This document shows, one piece after another, positions 1 through 7,569 of a stretch of 64,000 nucleotides of DNA. Under the pieces are notes generated by a model, which made no database searches, was not told the DNA's origin, and saw only the letters and a program-made list of their open reading frames with translations. The translations under genes and the position numbers were made by a program. Positions within the stretch are counted from its first letter, which is position 1. The number at the start of each line of letters is the position of its first letter. Origin of the DNA: Desulfurella acetivorans A63 (lineage in GTDB: Bacteria > Campylobacterota_A > Desulfurellia > Desulfurellales > Desulfurellaceae). Location of the stretch: assembly GCA_000517565.1 (NCBI GenBank), contig CP007051.1, forward strand, positions 891,039-955,038, written 5' to 3'.

Positions 1-231
1 TAAAGAAAAATAAGCAAGTTCACTTGCAAGCGCGCGTTGCACACTAAATGCTAAAGAAAAAGCTAAACCAATTAAAAAACCTTTTTTGGCAGAGTAACTA
101 CCTATTGAATAGCTAAAAGTAATTGGCCATGTATGTTCATCAGGCGTAATACCATGAACAATACCCAATAAATAAGCCAAAACCAGTGTCATCAACACAC
201 TTGCTTGAGCATGAACATTAAATAAATCCAT
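1..231 (-). CDS. Multi-pass membrane permease, N-terminal part (NiCoT/TauE-like)
   Basis: The first 77 codons of a gene read toward the left edge of the window and stay open there, so the gene is cut. The start ATG at 231 follows a strong AAAGGGGGG ribosome site and a consensus promoter. The protein opens with a short hydrophilic tail and a hydrophobic helix. It then carries HGITPDEHTWPITFSY, a His-x4-Asp-Glu-His arrangement resembling the metal-binding HX4DH motif of nickel/cobalt permeases, then a second hydrophobic stretch. A metal or small-anion permease is the best guess. Without the rest of the protein, NiCoT cannot be told from TauE/SafE-type membrane proteins. Confidence 0.5.
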   Translation of the reverse strand, partial: MDLFNVHAQASVLMTLVLAYLLGIVHGITPDEHTWPITFSYSIGSYSAKKGFLIGLAFSLAFSVQRALASELAYFSL

Positions 232-257
232 AAGCACCCCCCTTTTTGCAAATTATA

Positions 258-286
258 AATATAATACCTACTAATTATATTGTCAA
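258..286 (-). promoter_or_regulatory. Sigma-70 promoter of the edge permease gene
   Basis: On the minus strand TTGACA (286-281) and TATATT (263-258) are separated by 17 nt. The predicted transcription start is about 20 nt before the ribosome site of the gene starting at 231. All six -35 bases match consensus. Confidence 0.7.
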
Positions 287-290
287 ATTT

Positions 291-315
291 GATAAAATTT
301 TTATATAATTTTATC
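291..315 (-). terminator. AT-rich inverted repeat at the end of the pilin operon
   Basis: GATAAAATT (291-299) and AATTTTATC (307-315) form a perfect 9-bp dyad with a 7-nt loop. It overlaps the stop codon of the last pilin gene. It lacks GC pairs and a clear U-tract, so terminator function is uncertain. Confidence 0.3.
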
Positions 316-802
316 TTGAAATTTTATAGACAAAAGCAATATTTGAACTTTCATTTTTATTATTGAATGCATGAATTTTTACCGTGTAAAAATAGGTATC
401 TAAAGCATTATTGTTTTCTGGCAATATCACTTGGGTTAAGACTATTGTAGCATAAACTTTGTAAGATCCAAGTTGCATAATAATATCTGGATTTGCATTT
501 GAACAGTTCCAGTTACTCCAGGCAATGCTAGGTTTTTCTAATTTTATAGTCATACATATTGGGTTAGAAATTGTATAATAATCTGGTGGCAAATCAGGCG
601 TTGAAGAATCAAATTTAAGCATAGATATGACAATATTGCTTGCACCTTTTGCCGCATCCTGAGCAGTCTTATACTCTGAGCTCATACCAGAAATTTTTGT
701 GCTTCCTAAAATTAGCCAAAGCATTAAACCAACTAAAATTAATGCAAGTGCACTTATGAATATGACGATAATCAAAGCAATGCCATTTTGGTTTTTTCTC
801 AT
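311..802 (-). CDS. PilX-like minor pilin
   Basis: A 163-aa protein with a type III prepilin leader, MRKNQNG followed by IALIIVIF and a long hydrophobic helix to about residue 38. This is the pattern of PilX_N-type minor pilins, which, like GspK, lack the Glu at mature position 5; the residue here is Ile. The rest is a soluble globular domain with two cysteines, about residues 81 and 99. The ATG at 802 is chosen over an upstream in-frame start at 853 because it gives a short prepilin leader and an ATGA overlap with the preceding PilW-like gene. It is the last gene of the minor-pilin operon and probably part of the pilus tip-priming complex with PilY1. Confidence 0.75.
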   Translation of the reverse strand: MRKNQNGIALIIVIFISALALILVGLMLWLILGSTKISGMSSEYKTAQDAAKGASNIVISMLKFDSSTPDLPPDYYTISNPICMTIKLEKPSIAWSNWNCSNANPDIIMQLGSYKVYATIVLTQVILPENNNALDTYFYTVKIHAFNNKNESSNIAFVYKISR

Positions 803-1863
803 TGATTTTGACCTATATTCATTGGTTTTATAGTCATTTTTATAACTTTCCACTCGTAATGCGAATCAATGCCAGATGGTTTAAAATTATACAGTGTCCC
901 TACATCGCCATCACCAACAGGTATATTATTTGTGCTAATTATACTGTTTGAATATTTACTTGATTGTTTTAATATAAAAACTTTTATTAACTGTGTCTGA
1001 CTATTTATTATATTTGGAGTTAAATTGCTTGTTGAGCTATACCAATTATTACCTATCTTGCTTTCTACAAAAAAAGCTTTTACGCAGTCTAAAAGTGGTA
1101 TTAGCGTATTTGATCCGTTGTTCTGGCTTATCACAGAACGATAAAGTTCATAGGTATTCGGATCACAAAAACTTGGTAAATTATCTTGACTTAAAAAATA
1201 ATCTACCCTGTTAAATGGCATACGAGGCTGCACAGTGGAGTCAATACCATAGATTAAATAAATTTGAGATTGGTTTAAGTTTAAATTATTTATAGAATTT
1301 GCAAAATCAGAAAAATTGAAATAAAAATTGCCATTTGGATTTTCTAACAATGTTTTGTTTGAATCCATAACTATACAATAGTCATTATCATTTAAAGAAA
1401 AATGACTTAATGAATTATCTGGGTTGTAATCAATATCCCAATTGTTTGTATTTGTATTGTAATAAGTAATAGCCCATTTTTGTGAAGCATTATTTATATC
1501 AGCAATTGAAGATCTTATAACTAAATAAGAAGAGTTTGGTTGCGTTTGTGAATTTTGTCCGATGTTATACGCGCTAGCTGGTAAAGTATTATAATTGTAG
1601 GCACTTGCTGTAGAATTTGTTGCTTCATGAAAATTTAGCGGAGTTTCTATAGGACCAGATAAAGGCAAACCATAACCAGACATAGAAATATCATATTGCA
1701 ATAGAGAAGTACCAGACAACGTGGAAATTTGAGTGCTGCTTATACTGGATTGGAATAAAGAACCTTTCATAATTTTAATATATGTAAAATAGCCAATTGC
1801 TAAAACTATCATTGTGATAAATAAAGCAACTAAAATCTCTATTAATGTAAATCCTTTTTTCAT
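799..1863 (-). CDS. PilW-like minor pilin
   Basis: A 354-aa prepilin. The leader MKKG is followed by FTLIEILVALFITMIVLAIG, with a Gly-Phe cleavage site, Glu at mature position 5 and a membrane/assembly helix of about 25 residues. The remainder is a long Asn/Ser-rich periplasmic domain. Length and position between PilV- and PilX-like genes fit PilW, a minor pilin that helps prime pilus assembly. It overlaps the upstream PilV-like stop by 4 bp and the downstream PilX-like start by 4 bp, so translation is probably coupled. Confidence 0.8.
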   Translation of the reverse strand: MKKGFTLIEILVALFITMIVLAIGYFTYIKIMKGSLFQSSISSTQISTLSGTSLLQYDISMSGYGLPLSGPIETPLNFHEATNSTASAYNYNTLPASAYNIGQNSQTQPNSSYLVIRSSIADINNASQKWAITYYNTNTNNWDIDYNPDNSLSHFSLNDNDYCIVMDSNKTLLENPNGNFYFNFSDFANSINNLNLNQSQIYLIYGIDSTVQPRMPFNRVDYFLSQDNLPSFCDPNTYELYRSVISQNNGSNTLIPLLDCVKAFFVESKIGNNWYSSTSNLTPNIINSQTQLIKVFILKQSSKYSNSIISTNNIPVGDGDVGTLYNFKPSGIDSHYEWKVIKMTIKPMNIGQNQ

Positions 1864-2243
1864 AAATGCACCGCTGTTGTTTGAGTATGGTAATAAGTCT
1901 GACCTTTATAAACCCAGCTTACTGTTACGGTATATAAAATAACTTCATTTTGAGGTTCTATTGATGGTGATACACTTACAGTGTAGTTTTGAGAAAAATT
2001 ATTAATTGGTACAGTCACAGTTTTAGTAAATGGTGTTGTTATAGGATTATTATTAGCATTGTTTAAAATTTCGTCAACTTGCGATTGCGCTACTCTTAGT
2101 GCCTGGTTTCTCAGTGCATTTTGCATATTTAAATTTATTGATAAATCCAAGCTATACAAAAGCCCTAAAATTACAATAAGCAAAATAAATAAAGCTACTA
2201 TTGCTTCTATTATTGTAAATGCTTTATTCTTTACAGTTGCCAT
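1860..2243 (-). CDS. PilV-like minor pilin
   Basis: A 127-aa prepilin. The leader MATVKNKA precedes FTIIEAIVALFILLIVILGL; the residue before the cleaved bond is Ala, not the usual Gly, and mature Glu5 is present. After the helix, a conserved-looking segment (RNQALRVAQSQVDEIL) is typical of PilV-family pilins. The gene overlaps the FimU-like gene by 20 bp and the PilW-like gene by 4 bp. It most likely belongs to the minor-pilin/PilY1 tip complex. The family call rests on the N-terminus, size and gene order. Confidence 0.75.
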   Translation of the reverse strand: MATVKNKAFTIIEAIVALFILLIVILGLLYSLDLSINLNMQNALRNQALRVAQSQVDEILNNANNNPITTPFTKTVTVPINNFSQNYTVSVSPSIEPQNEVILYTVTVSWVYKGQTYYHTQTTAVHL

Positions 2244-2679
2244 TAATCCACCTGCCAGTGCTTATTTTGGCAAATTCAATTTTAAAACAATTTGGGTTTG
2301 CATTATTTTGCTCGTTAACATAACAACTGACATTATTTTGAGCAATACCAAACGCATTTAATGAAATCAATGTAGCATTGTTAGAGCATGACATAGGATA
2401 TTTAAAAATATCCTGAACTATAAGCACTGGATTTGTTTGATTCGTTAGAGCTTTTATCTGATTTTGAGTTATATTTATATTTATAGGTATTTGATGTGCT
2501 ACACCGTAAAATTTTGCATAATTGATGTCTGCATAAAGCTTGTTAATTTGTTTTTGTATATTATAGTCTTTTATATAGCGATCAAAATTTGGTATTGCTA
2601 TAGCCAAAACGATAGCAAGGATTGCTATAACCAGCATCACTTCAAGGAGAGTAAATGCTCTATTTACTCTTTTTTCCAT
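2224..2679 (-). CDS. FimU/GspH-like minor pilin
   Basis: A 151-aa prepilin with leader MEKRVNRA and mature start FTLLEVMLVIAILAIVLAIAIPNF, i.e. Ala at -1, Phe at +1 and Glu at +5. The 'AIPNF' exit from the helix and following 'INKLYADINYAKFYGVAHQIPININ' segment match FimU/GspH/FimT pilins. Four cysteines in the C-terminal half could form disulfides. It starts inside the last codons of pilY1 (16-bp overlap), so the two are translationally linked. Confidence 0.75.
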   Translation of the reverse strand: MEKRVNRAFTLLEVMLVIAILAIVLAIAIPNFDRYIKDYNIQKQINKLYADINYAKFYGVAHQIPININITQNQIKALTNQTNPVLIVQDIFKYPMSCSNNATLISLNAFGIAQNNVSCYVNEQNNANPNCFKIEFAKISTGRWINGNCKE

Positions 2680-5081
2680 TGTATAATAATCCCTGCTTGA
2701 CCACTAAAAGGCGCAACAAATGTTGTTGATGTTTCTGGCGATACACCTTGTTGCCATGCAGTGGTAGGGTTGTTTTTTGTAAATGTAGTATTTGGGTTTA
2801 TTTGTGTTACAGCTCCTGTAGAAGTTTGTAAAAGCAAACTACCACTTACATTGTTTACAACATAGCCGGGACAAGAATTATCCAAAGCAGCAGCACCTGT
2901 TGCACAATTTAAGCCCCATATGCGCGTTCTGCCTCCAAAACCACATAAATTGCTTGTGGGCTCTGTAGTAGTAAAAAATACAACATTTTGACCTGTAACA
3001 GTTGGATCTGATATATCCCGCTCTTTTAAATAGCCATTAGTTTCAGAGTTATCAAGACTTATATACCAAGAATTTAAGCCGTTAGTGGGACTATTAAGCT
3101 CCTGGCATGCTGAATTTGAAGAATGGGCAGCATTAATGTTACAATTGCCACCTGCCAAACAATTTGTTAAATCAACACCGTATAGCTTATCCGGATTATT
3201 TGGATTGTAATCGTCTTGCTTGTAAAAATATTTACCACTGCCAAAAAATATGTATGTTTTTCCAAAGCAAGACATATGAGCAATCTTTGCAGTTATGGGA
3301 TTTTCAGTAGCCATAATTTTTTGGAATGTCCAATTACTTGGATTAGTGGAATTATTTGTTAAAAGAGTATAAACTGCACCGCTCCAGTTATTTCCGTTTT
3401 GAATAGAAACGCCAAAAGGAACAGCTATGGTGTTATCCGTTGCACTATCAACTATGCCTTGCGTAAACAATCTGCCACCGAAAGCACTGTGTAAACTAGG
3501 ATCAATAGGCAATGGCGTAACGCTATTTTCACTAAAATCACTATTTAATGTTAAAACAAAAGCTTTTAAAGGCAAGCCCGCATCACCGTTGTAATCAGTT
3601 GGACCTGTTAAAAACATTACAAAATATTGTCCGTTTACTTTAATTACAGCGGGTCCAGAAAAACTAAATCCTAAATCTGGGTTTGTAAATTCCCACAGAA
3701 ATTGCGGATTAAACGGGTTTGTAACATCTAAAGCATAATATGCAGAGTATCCAAGATTACTCATAGGCAAGGCAACTCCTGCTGATCCAGTTGCACCTCC
3801 AAGTCTCATACCGCCAATTAAAATTACGTGTCCATTTGCTCTGAAAATATATGGAGTTAAATCCTGATAATAGATATGACAATAATTCGGATTTGCAAGG
3901 TATTTCAAATATGGTAGTGAATCTTCTGGTATAAAAGCCCACAATTCGCTGCCTGGAGCGTAGCCATCAACATTTGAAGGACAGCTTGCATCATCATTTG
4001 CACAAAGTTTAGCTACTGCATTTGCAGGTAAATCAATATTTTGCCTTTGTCCAGCCAAAAATGCGTGGAGCATACCATCATTTGCACCAACATATACTAC
4101 GTTAAAGCTTTGAGAAGGATCTAACCAATTTACATACTGGACAGCTTGAGGTGTAGAGTATATTATGTCACCTAATTTCCAAACATTAGTATCACTTCCT
4201 ATTGTCACGGTTCTGTTTCTTGCGCCTGAAAGATCATTGCCACGGATATAGTTTACAAGGTTTGTAGCTGCTGTGTTTAAAGTACAGTTTTGTGAATTAC
4301 CACATAAATAGTTATCATTGGTTAAGTTTATATTTAAATTGTTTTCAAAACCAGAAACATTGCTATCTGTAAATGGTATCAAAGAAATACCATCTGTTGT
4401 ATAAATCGTTCGGTTTTGTGGGTTTGTACTCCATAAGATTTTACCCGCTTCCCAAAGCGGATTGAGCTGATCAATGGATACTGTATTTACAAGATTGTTA
4501 TTTAAGTATTCTTGCGCTTGCAGTTGCCCATTGTTAAGCACAAAATTTAGTGTATAATCAGATTGTGGTTCAAGGTAATTTTGAGTATTGGCATTCAATA
4601 TACTTACTGTTTGAAAACCTACCGGACTATAAAGCCACCAATCATATAAATAGCCTATCCAATTTACCTGTGTATTATTATCAAAAATTTTTTGCGGATA
4701 AAATACAGCTTGAATTGCACTTGAGCCCTGTTGTGTTTTTTGACTTATACTCGCTACACTGGATCCACTTGAAGCTTGTTTAATTATGCTTGAAAAGGCA
4801 CTCATAAGAGAGTTTTTAATCTGGTTTGCATTGTTTGGGCTAAAAAATGTATTCGGTACCTGTGGAGGTGCAGTACATAAACTACCCTGAGCAGGACCAC
4901 CACAGTCAGTGTTATCTGTGCAGCTTGCACTTGGAAAATCGCTTTGACTAACAGAACCGATAGGTTCAAAACTACCAAAATAAGCAATATTTTCTAAAGC
5001 GTTTTGACCAAATATTGTTCCATAGCCGCTATTCCATTGATAATTTTGTGTACCTAAATTTCCCAGATATATAGCATACAA
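2664..5081 (-). CDS. pilY1: PilY1 C-terminal part (beta-propeller), out of frame with its N-terminal part
   Basis: About 805 residues matching the C-terminal domain of PilY1/PilC, the pilus-tip adhesin and retraction regulator. The family signature FNVVYVGANDGMLHAF is present. It is followed by SELWAFIPEDSLPYLKYL, the 'YIFRANGHVILIGGMRLGG' blade and several further propeller blades with Cys pairs. The only start is a TTG inside the 3' end of the upstream ORF with no ribosome site. The segment directly continues the vWA part that ends at 5029 in another frame. It is therefore best read as the distal half of one frameshifted pilY1 gene. If the frameshift is real, the tip protein would be truncated. 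Confidence 0.8.
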   Translation of the reverse strand: MYAIYLGNLGTQNYQWNSGYGTIFGQNALENIAYFGSFEPIGSVSQSDFPSASCTDNTDCGGPAQGSLCTAPPQVPNTFFSPNNANQIKNSLMSAFSSIIKQASSGSSVASISQKTQQGSSAIQAVFYPQKIFDNNTQVNWIGYLYDWWLYSPVGFQTVSILNANTQNYLEPQSDYTLNFVLNNGQLQAQEYLNNNLVNTVSIDQLNPLWEAGKILWSTNPQNRTIYTTDGISLIPFTDSNVSGFENNLNINLTNDNYLCGNSQNCTLNTAATNLVNYIRGNDLSGARNRTVTIGSDTNVWKLGDIIYSTPQAVQYVNWLDPSQSFNVVYVGANDGMLHAFLAGQRQNIDLPANAVAKLCANDDASCPSNVDGYAPGSELWAFIPEDSLPYLKYLANPNYCHIYYQDLTPYIFRANGHVILIGGMRLGGATGSAGVALPMSNLGYSAYYALDVTNPFNPQFLWEFTNPDLGFSFSGPAVIKVNGQYFVMFLTGPTDYNGDAGLPLKAFVLTLNSDFSENSVTPLPIDPSLHSAFGGRLFTQGIVDSATDNTIAVPFGVSIQNGNNWSGAVYTLLTNNSTNPSNWTFQKIMATENPITAKIAHMSCFGKTYIFFGSGKYFYKQDDYNPNNPDKLYGVDLTNCLAGGNCNINAAHSSNSACQELNSPTNGLNSWYISLDNSETNGYLKERDISDPTVTGQNVVFFTTTEPTSNLCGFGGRTRIWGLNCATGAAALDNSCPGYVVNNVSGSLLLQTSTGAVTQINPNTTFTKNNPTTAWQQGVSPETSTTFVAPFSGQAGIIIQWKKE

Positions 5082-6090
5082 ACTGCAAAGCAGGTCCAGT
5101 TGGTGTGCCCTGGATAGGCATCTGGTAATTCATAAATCGCATGATATAGGTATAAGGATGAGTGCTTATAGTGCTTAAAACTGTACTATAATTATAGTTT
5201 GATTCTAGTGTTTGATTGTATGGATAGCCTCCAATATAAACTGTATGCGATATGGTGTATGGTATTCCACTAGATTTCAAAGGTGTGGTAAACATTAAAA
5301 GCCCCATTCTTGGGCGCAAGGTTGAAGACATATTTTGCAAAGATGGCAGTATAGCTTGATTTATACGTGATAGAGGTGTTAGTACAGAAAAAGATGGAGT
5401 ACTGACTGAATTCCACCATGGAGTATATTTTCCAGCATTTGGATAATTATAGCTATTATAATTATAATAATCATTTATTGAAGGATATAACACTATACCT
5501 CCGCCATCTGCATTTGTTACATCTTGAGTGTTAAGCGTGGGATCACATTGTGGGCTTGAGTAAGAATTTCCCATTGCACAAGATTGTGGCTCTCCTCCTG
5601 TCATACTCCACTTTACAAGATCACTTCTAGACATTAAAAGGAAATTGAGGCAATTGCCAGTATAGCTATTATACTGATTACTAGAATCATTATAAGGAAA
5701 ATTACTATCAAATACACTTTTTGGACAGCTTAAAGGTGTTGCAGAATTGTTTATATACCAAAAATTATTGTTTGTATCGTATGAGTAAACATCATTTGGT
5801 ATAAAATAGCCTTCATAAGTCTGGTTGGGGTTGTATTTGCTTGGACAATTTGCAATATTACCATTATAATCATAATCGCTTTGAATGTCACCACAGTAAC
5901 CCTGCCCTTGACTGTCAGGATTATAAGCAGACCATACCATAGACCCGCTTACATCTTGGACAATTAATACATTAGGTGATACATTCTGCGATAAAAAAGG
6001 AGGTGTAGAACAATATTGCGCCATATCTGCAAAAGCATTAATAGGCAGCATAAAGGCAATAATAATTGCAATTAAATAAATTTTTTTCAT
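5029..6090 (-). CDS. pilY1: PilY1 N-terminal part (signal peptide and vWA domain), frameshifted
   Basis: A 353-aa reading frame with a signal peptide (MKKIYLIAIIIAFMLPINAFA) and a von Willebrand A domain. The domain opens with VLIVQDVSGSM, a complete DxSxS metal-site motif. The conserved GTPTGPALQ that should lead into the propeller domain is present near 5100. Just after it the frame runs out into about 17 unrelated residues and stops. The continuing PilY1 sequence (YAIYLGNLGTQNYQWN) lies in the next frame. One missing base around 5081-5086 would restore a single protein of about 1,140 aa. Start ATG 6090 is preferred over 6135 because it gives the signal peptide and a 4-bp overlap with the small gene upstream. 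Confidence 0.8.
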   Translation of the reverse strand: MKKIYLIAIIIAFMLPINAFADMAQYCSTPPFLSQNVSPNVLIVQDVSGSMVWSAYNPDSQGQGYCGDIQSDYDYNGNIANCPSKYNPNQTYEGYFIPNDVYSYDTNNNFWYINNSATPLSCPKSVFDSNFPYNDSSNQYNSYTGNCLNFLLMSRSDLVKWSMTGGEPQSCAMGNSYSSPQCDPTLNTQDVTNADGGGIVLYPSINDYYNYNSYNYPNAGKYTPWWNSVSTPSFSVLTPLSRINQAILPSLQNMSSTLRPRMGLLMFTTPLKSSGIPYTISHTVYIGGYPYNQTLESNYNYSTVLSTISTHPYTYIMRFMNYQMPIQGTPTGPALQFVCYISGKFRYTKLSME

Positions 6091-6368
6091 TGCACACCTT
6101 TGATATTTGGGTTTGCCAATAAAACTTTTGAACAATTTCTGTCAATTTGCATAACGAAATTTACTTTATGTATAAGATTATTAGGTATTGCTTGAGTGTT
6201 TTTTACATAAATTGTATGTTTTCCAGAGCATACTTTGGAATAAATTACTACTTTAGCTGTATTTTTATCTATTGACAAAATCTTTCCCACAACAAGTCTA
6301 TACTGATCAGCATATGCTTTTGTTGCAAAAAATATAAATATTGCTAGGCAAAATAATATTTTTTTCAT
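6087..6368 (-). CDS. Small exported protein heading the pilin operon
   Basis: A 93-aa protein not recognised as any named family. It has a clear signal peptide (MKKILFCLAIFIFFATKAYA) and a mature domain of about 73 residues rich in Val/Ile/Lys. Two mature cysteines (in CSGKH and RNCSK) could pair. A small beta-rich periplasmic protein is likely. It overlaps the pilY1 start by 4 bp (ATGA) and is the promoter-proximal gene of the minor-pilin operon, so a role as a PilY1/pilus accessory factor is an inference from position only. The start at 6368 has an AAAGGGGC ribosome site. Confidence 0.6.
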   Translation of the reverse strand: MKKILFCLAIFIFFATKAYADQYRLVVGKILSIDKNTAKVVIYSKVCSGKHTIYVKNTQAIPNNLIHKVNFVMQIDRNCSKVLLANPNIKGVQ

Positions 6369-6388
6369 CAGTTGCCCCTTTAATTGTT

Positions 6389-6417
6389 AATATAGTGTTA
6401 TTCCAAAAATCAATCAA
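6389..6417 (-). promoter_or_regulatory. Promoter of the minor-pilin/PilY1 operon
   Basis: Minus strand TTGATT (6417-6412), 17-nt spacer, TATATT (6394-6389). It lies about 20 nt upstream of the start at 6368 and faces away from the promoter of the gene at 6468. Confidence 0.55.
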
Positions 6418-6432
6418 TAAAAAAACTATTTC

Positions 6433-6461
6433 TTGCAAAAATTTAATAAAAAAATTATAAT
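6433..6461 (+). promoter_or_regulatory. Promoter giving a leaderless DUF523 mRNA
   Basis: TTGCAA (6433-6438), 17-nt spacer, perfect TATAAT (6456-6461). The seventh nucleotide after the -10 box is the A of the start codon at 6468, and no ribosome site is present. Confidence 0.65.
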
Positions 6462-6467
6462 CATAAA

Positions 6468-7412
6468 ATGATTAAAATTGGTGTATCTTCATGTTTAATT
6501 GGCATTGAATGTGCATACAATGGTTCATCAAGAAAAGATGATTTTGTGGTAAGCTTATCCAAATACTTTGAATTTGTACCTTTTTGTCCAGAAGATGCAA
6601 TTTTATCTCACCCAAGAGAATCTATGAGATTAGTTTTATACAAAGATGGGACAATTCACTTAATTGGCAACAAGACAAATACAGATTACACCAAAGCAAT
6701 AATTGACTATTCTCTAAATGCTGCTTTAAAAGCAAAACAAGAAAATATATGTGGATTTATATTTGCAGCTAAGTCTCCAAGTTGTGGTGTATTTAGAGTT
6801 AAATTATACTTAGAAAACTCCATGCCAGCTGATAATACAAAAGGGCTTTTTTCCAAAACCATAATAGAACAGTTTCATTTTTTGCCTTACGAAGAAGAAA
6901 AACGCTTAAATGATCCTTGGCTTAGGTATAATTTTATTGTAAGTGTTTATGCTTATTCTGAAATGATACAGCTAAATAAAAACCCATCCAGAAAAGCCCT
7001 GATTGATTTTCACACACGATATAAATTTTTACTATTATCAAAAAGCACAAAAAACTATAAAAAATTAGGCCAAATTGCTTCATTTGCAAACAACAACACA
7101 CATGAAACATTTAACTCCTACACTGCTCTATTTTTAGAAACAATGCTTATAAAAAGCAAAAAAAATCAAGTATATAATGCTTTAGAACACATGTTTGGAT
7201 TTATAAAAGATTTCCTGTCAAGTGAAGAAAAAATTGTATTTTTAAGTACGCTTTTAGATTTTAAAAAAGGCATTGTTCCACTTGTTGCAGTAAATAGAAT
7301 GTTTGAGCTATATATAGAAAAATACAATATTGATTACTTAAAAAACCAGGCTTTTTTTAATTTATACCCCAAAGACTTGGGGCTTGATTCTAATACTTTA
7401 GCGTTTAAGTAA
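6468..7412 (+). CDS. DUF523-DUF1722 fusion protein
   Basis: A 314-aa protein. Residues about 1-150 are DUF523 (KIGVSSCLIGIECAYNG, FCPED and AAKSPSCG), a family that includes the [4Fe-4S] thiouracil desulfurase TudS. The cysteines of CLIG/ECAYNG and SPSCG are in the positions expected for cluster ligands. Residues about 165-305 are the helical DUF1722 domain (FHTRYKFLLLSKSTKNYKKLG). The same fusion occurs in many bacteria; its substrate is unknown. A role in removing sulfur from damaged or modified bases is an inference from TudS. It is a single gene with its own promoter directly abutting the ATG. Confidence 0.8.
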   Translation: MIKIGVSSCLIGIECAYNGSSRKDDFVVSLSKYFEFVPFCPEDAILSHPRESMRLVLYKDGTIHLIGNKTNTDYTKAIIDYSLNAALKAKQENICGFIFAAKSPSCGVFRVKLYLENSMPADNTKGLFSKTIIEQFHFLPYEEEKRLNDPWLRYNFIVSVYAYSEMIQLNKNPSRKALIDFHTRYKFLLLSKSTKNYKKLGQIASFANNNTHETFNSYTALFLETMLIKSKKNQVYNALEHMFGFIKDFLSSEEKIVFLSTLLDFKKGIVPLVAVNRMFELYIEKYNIDYLKNQAFFNLYPKDLGLDSNTLAFK

Positions 7413-7460
7413 CTTTGATTTAGTAACTAAAATTATCGTTTCAAATACGATAGAAAGATG

Positions 7461-7545
7461 AGATACTTTGCGTTACACTTCTGCAAAGTGAGGAGATCCT
7501 TCGTCGCTATCGCCCTTCAGAATGACAAAAAGTAGGCAGCCATTG
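7461..7545. repeat. Intergenic repeat-like element with hairpin
   Basis: This 157-bp gap between convergent genes (7413-7569) holds a dyad, ACTTTGC (7465-7471) and GCAAAGT (7483-7489). Just after it is a higher-GC segment, 7493-7526, reading GAGATCCTTCGTCGC then TATCGCCCTTCAGAATGAC. That wording resembles a class of short dispersed intergenic sequences seen in many bacterial genomes. No second copy was noticed in this window, so 'repeat' rests on resemblance. Confidence 0.4.
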
Positions 7546-7569
7546 CCAGGCGCAAGAGATAAAGCTACC

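Noticed and set aside
2059-2361. Plus-strand 100-aa ORF with hydrophobic stretch
   Set aside because: It is opposite pilin genes; the hydrophobicity is a mirror of the pilin helices, and no ribosome site is seen.
7367-7382. CCCCAA/TTGGGG hairpin as terminator of the DUF523 gene
   Set aside because: It lies inside the coding sequence, has no U-tract, and the downstream gap holds a better candidate.
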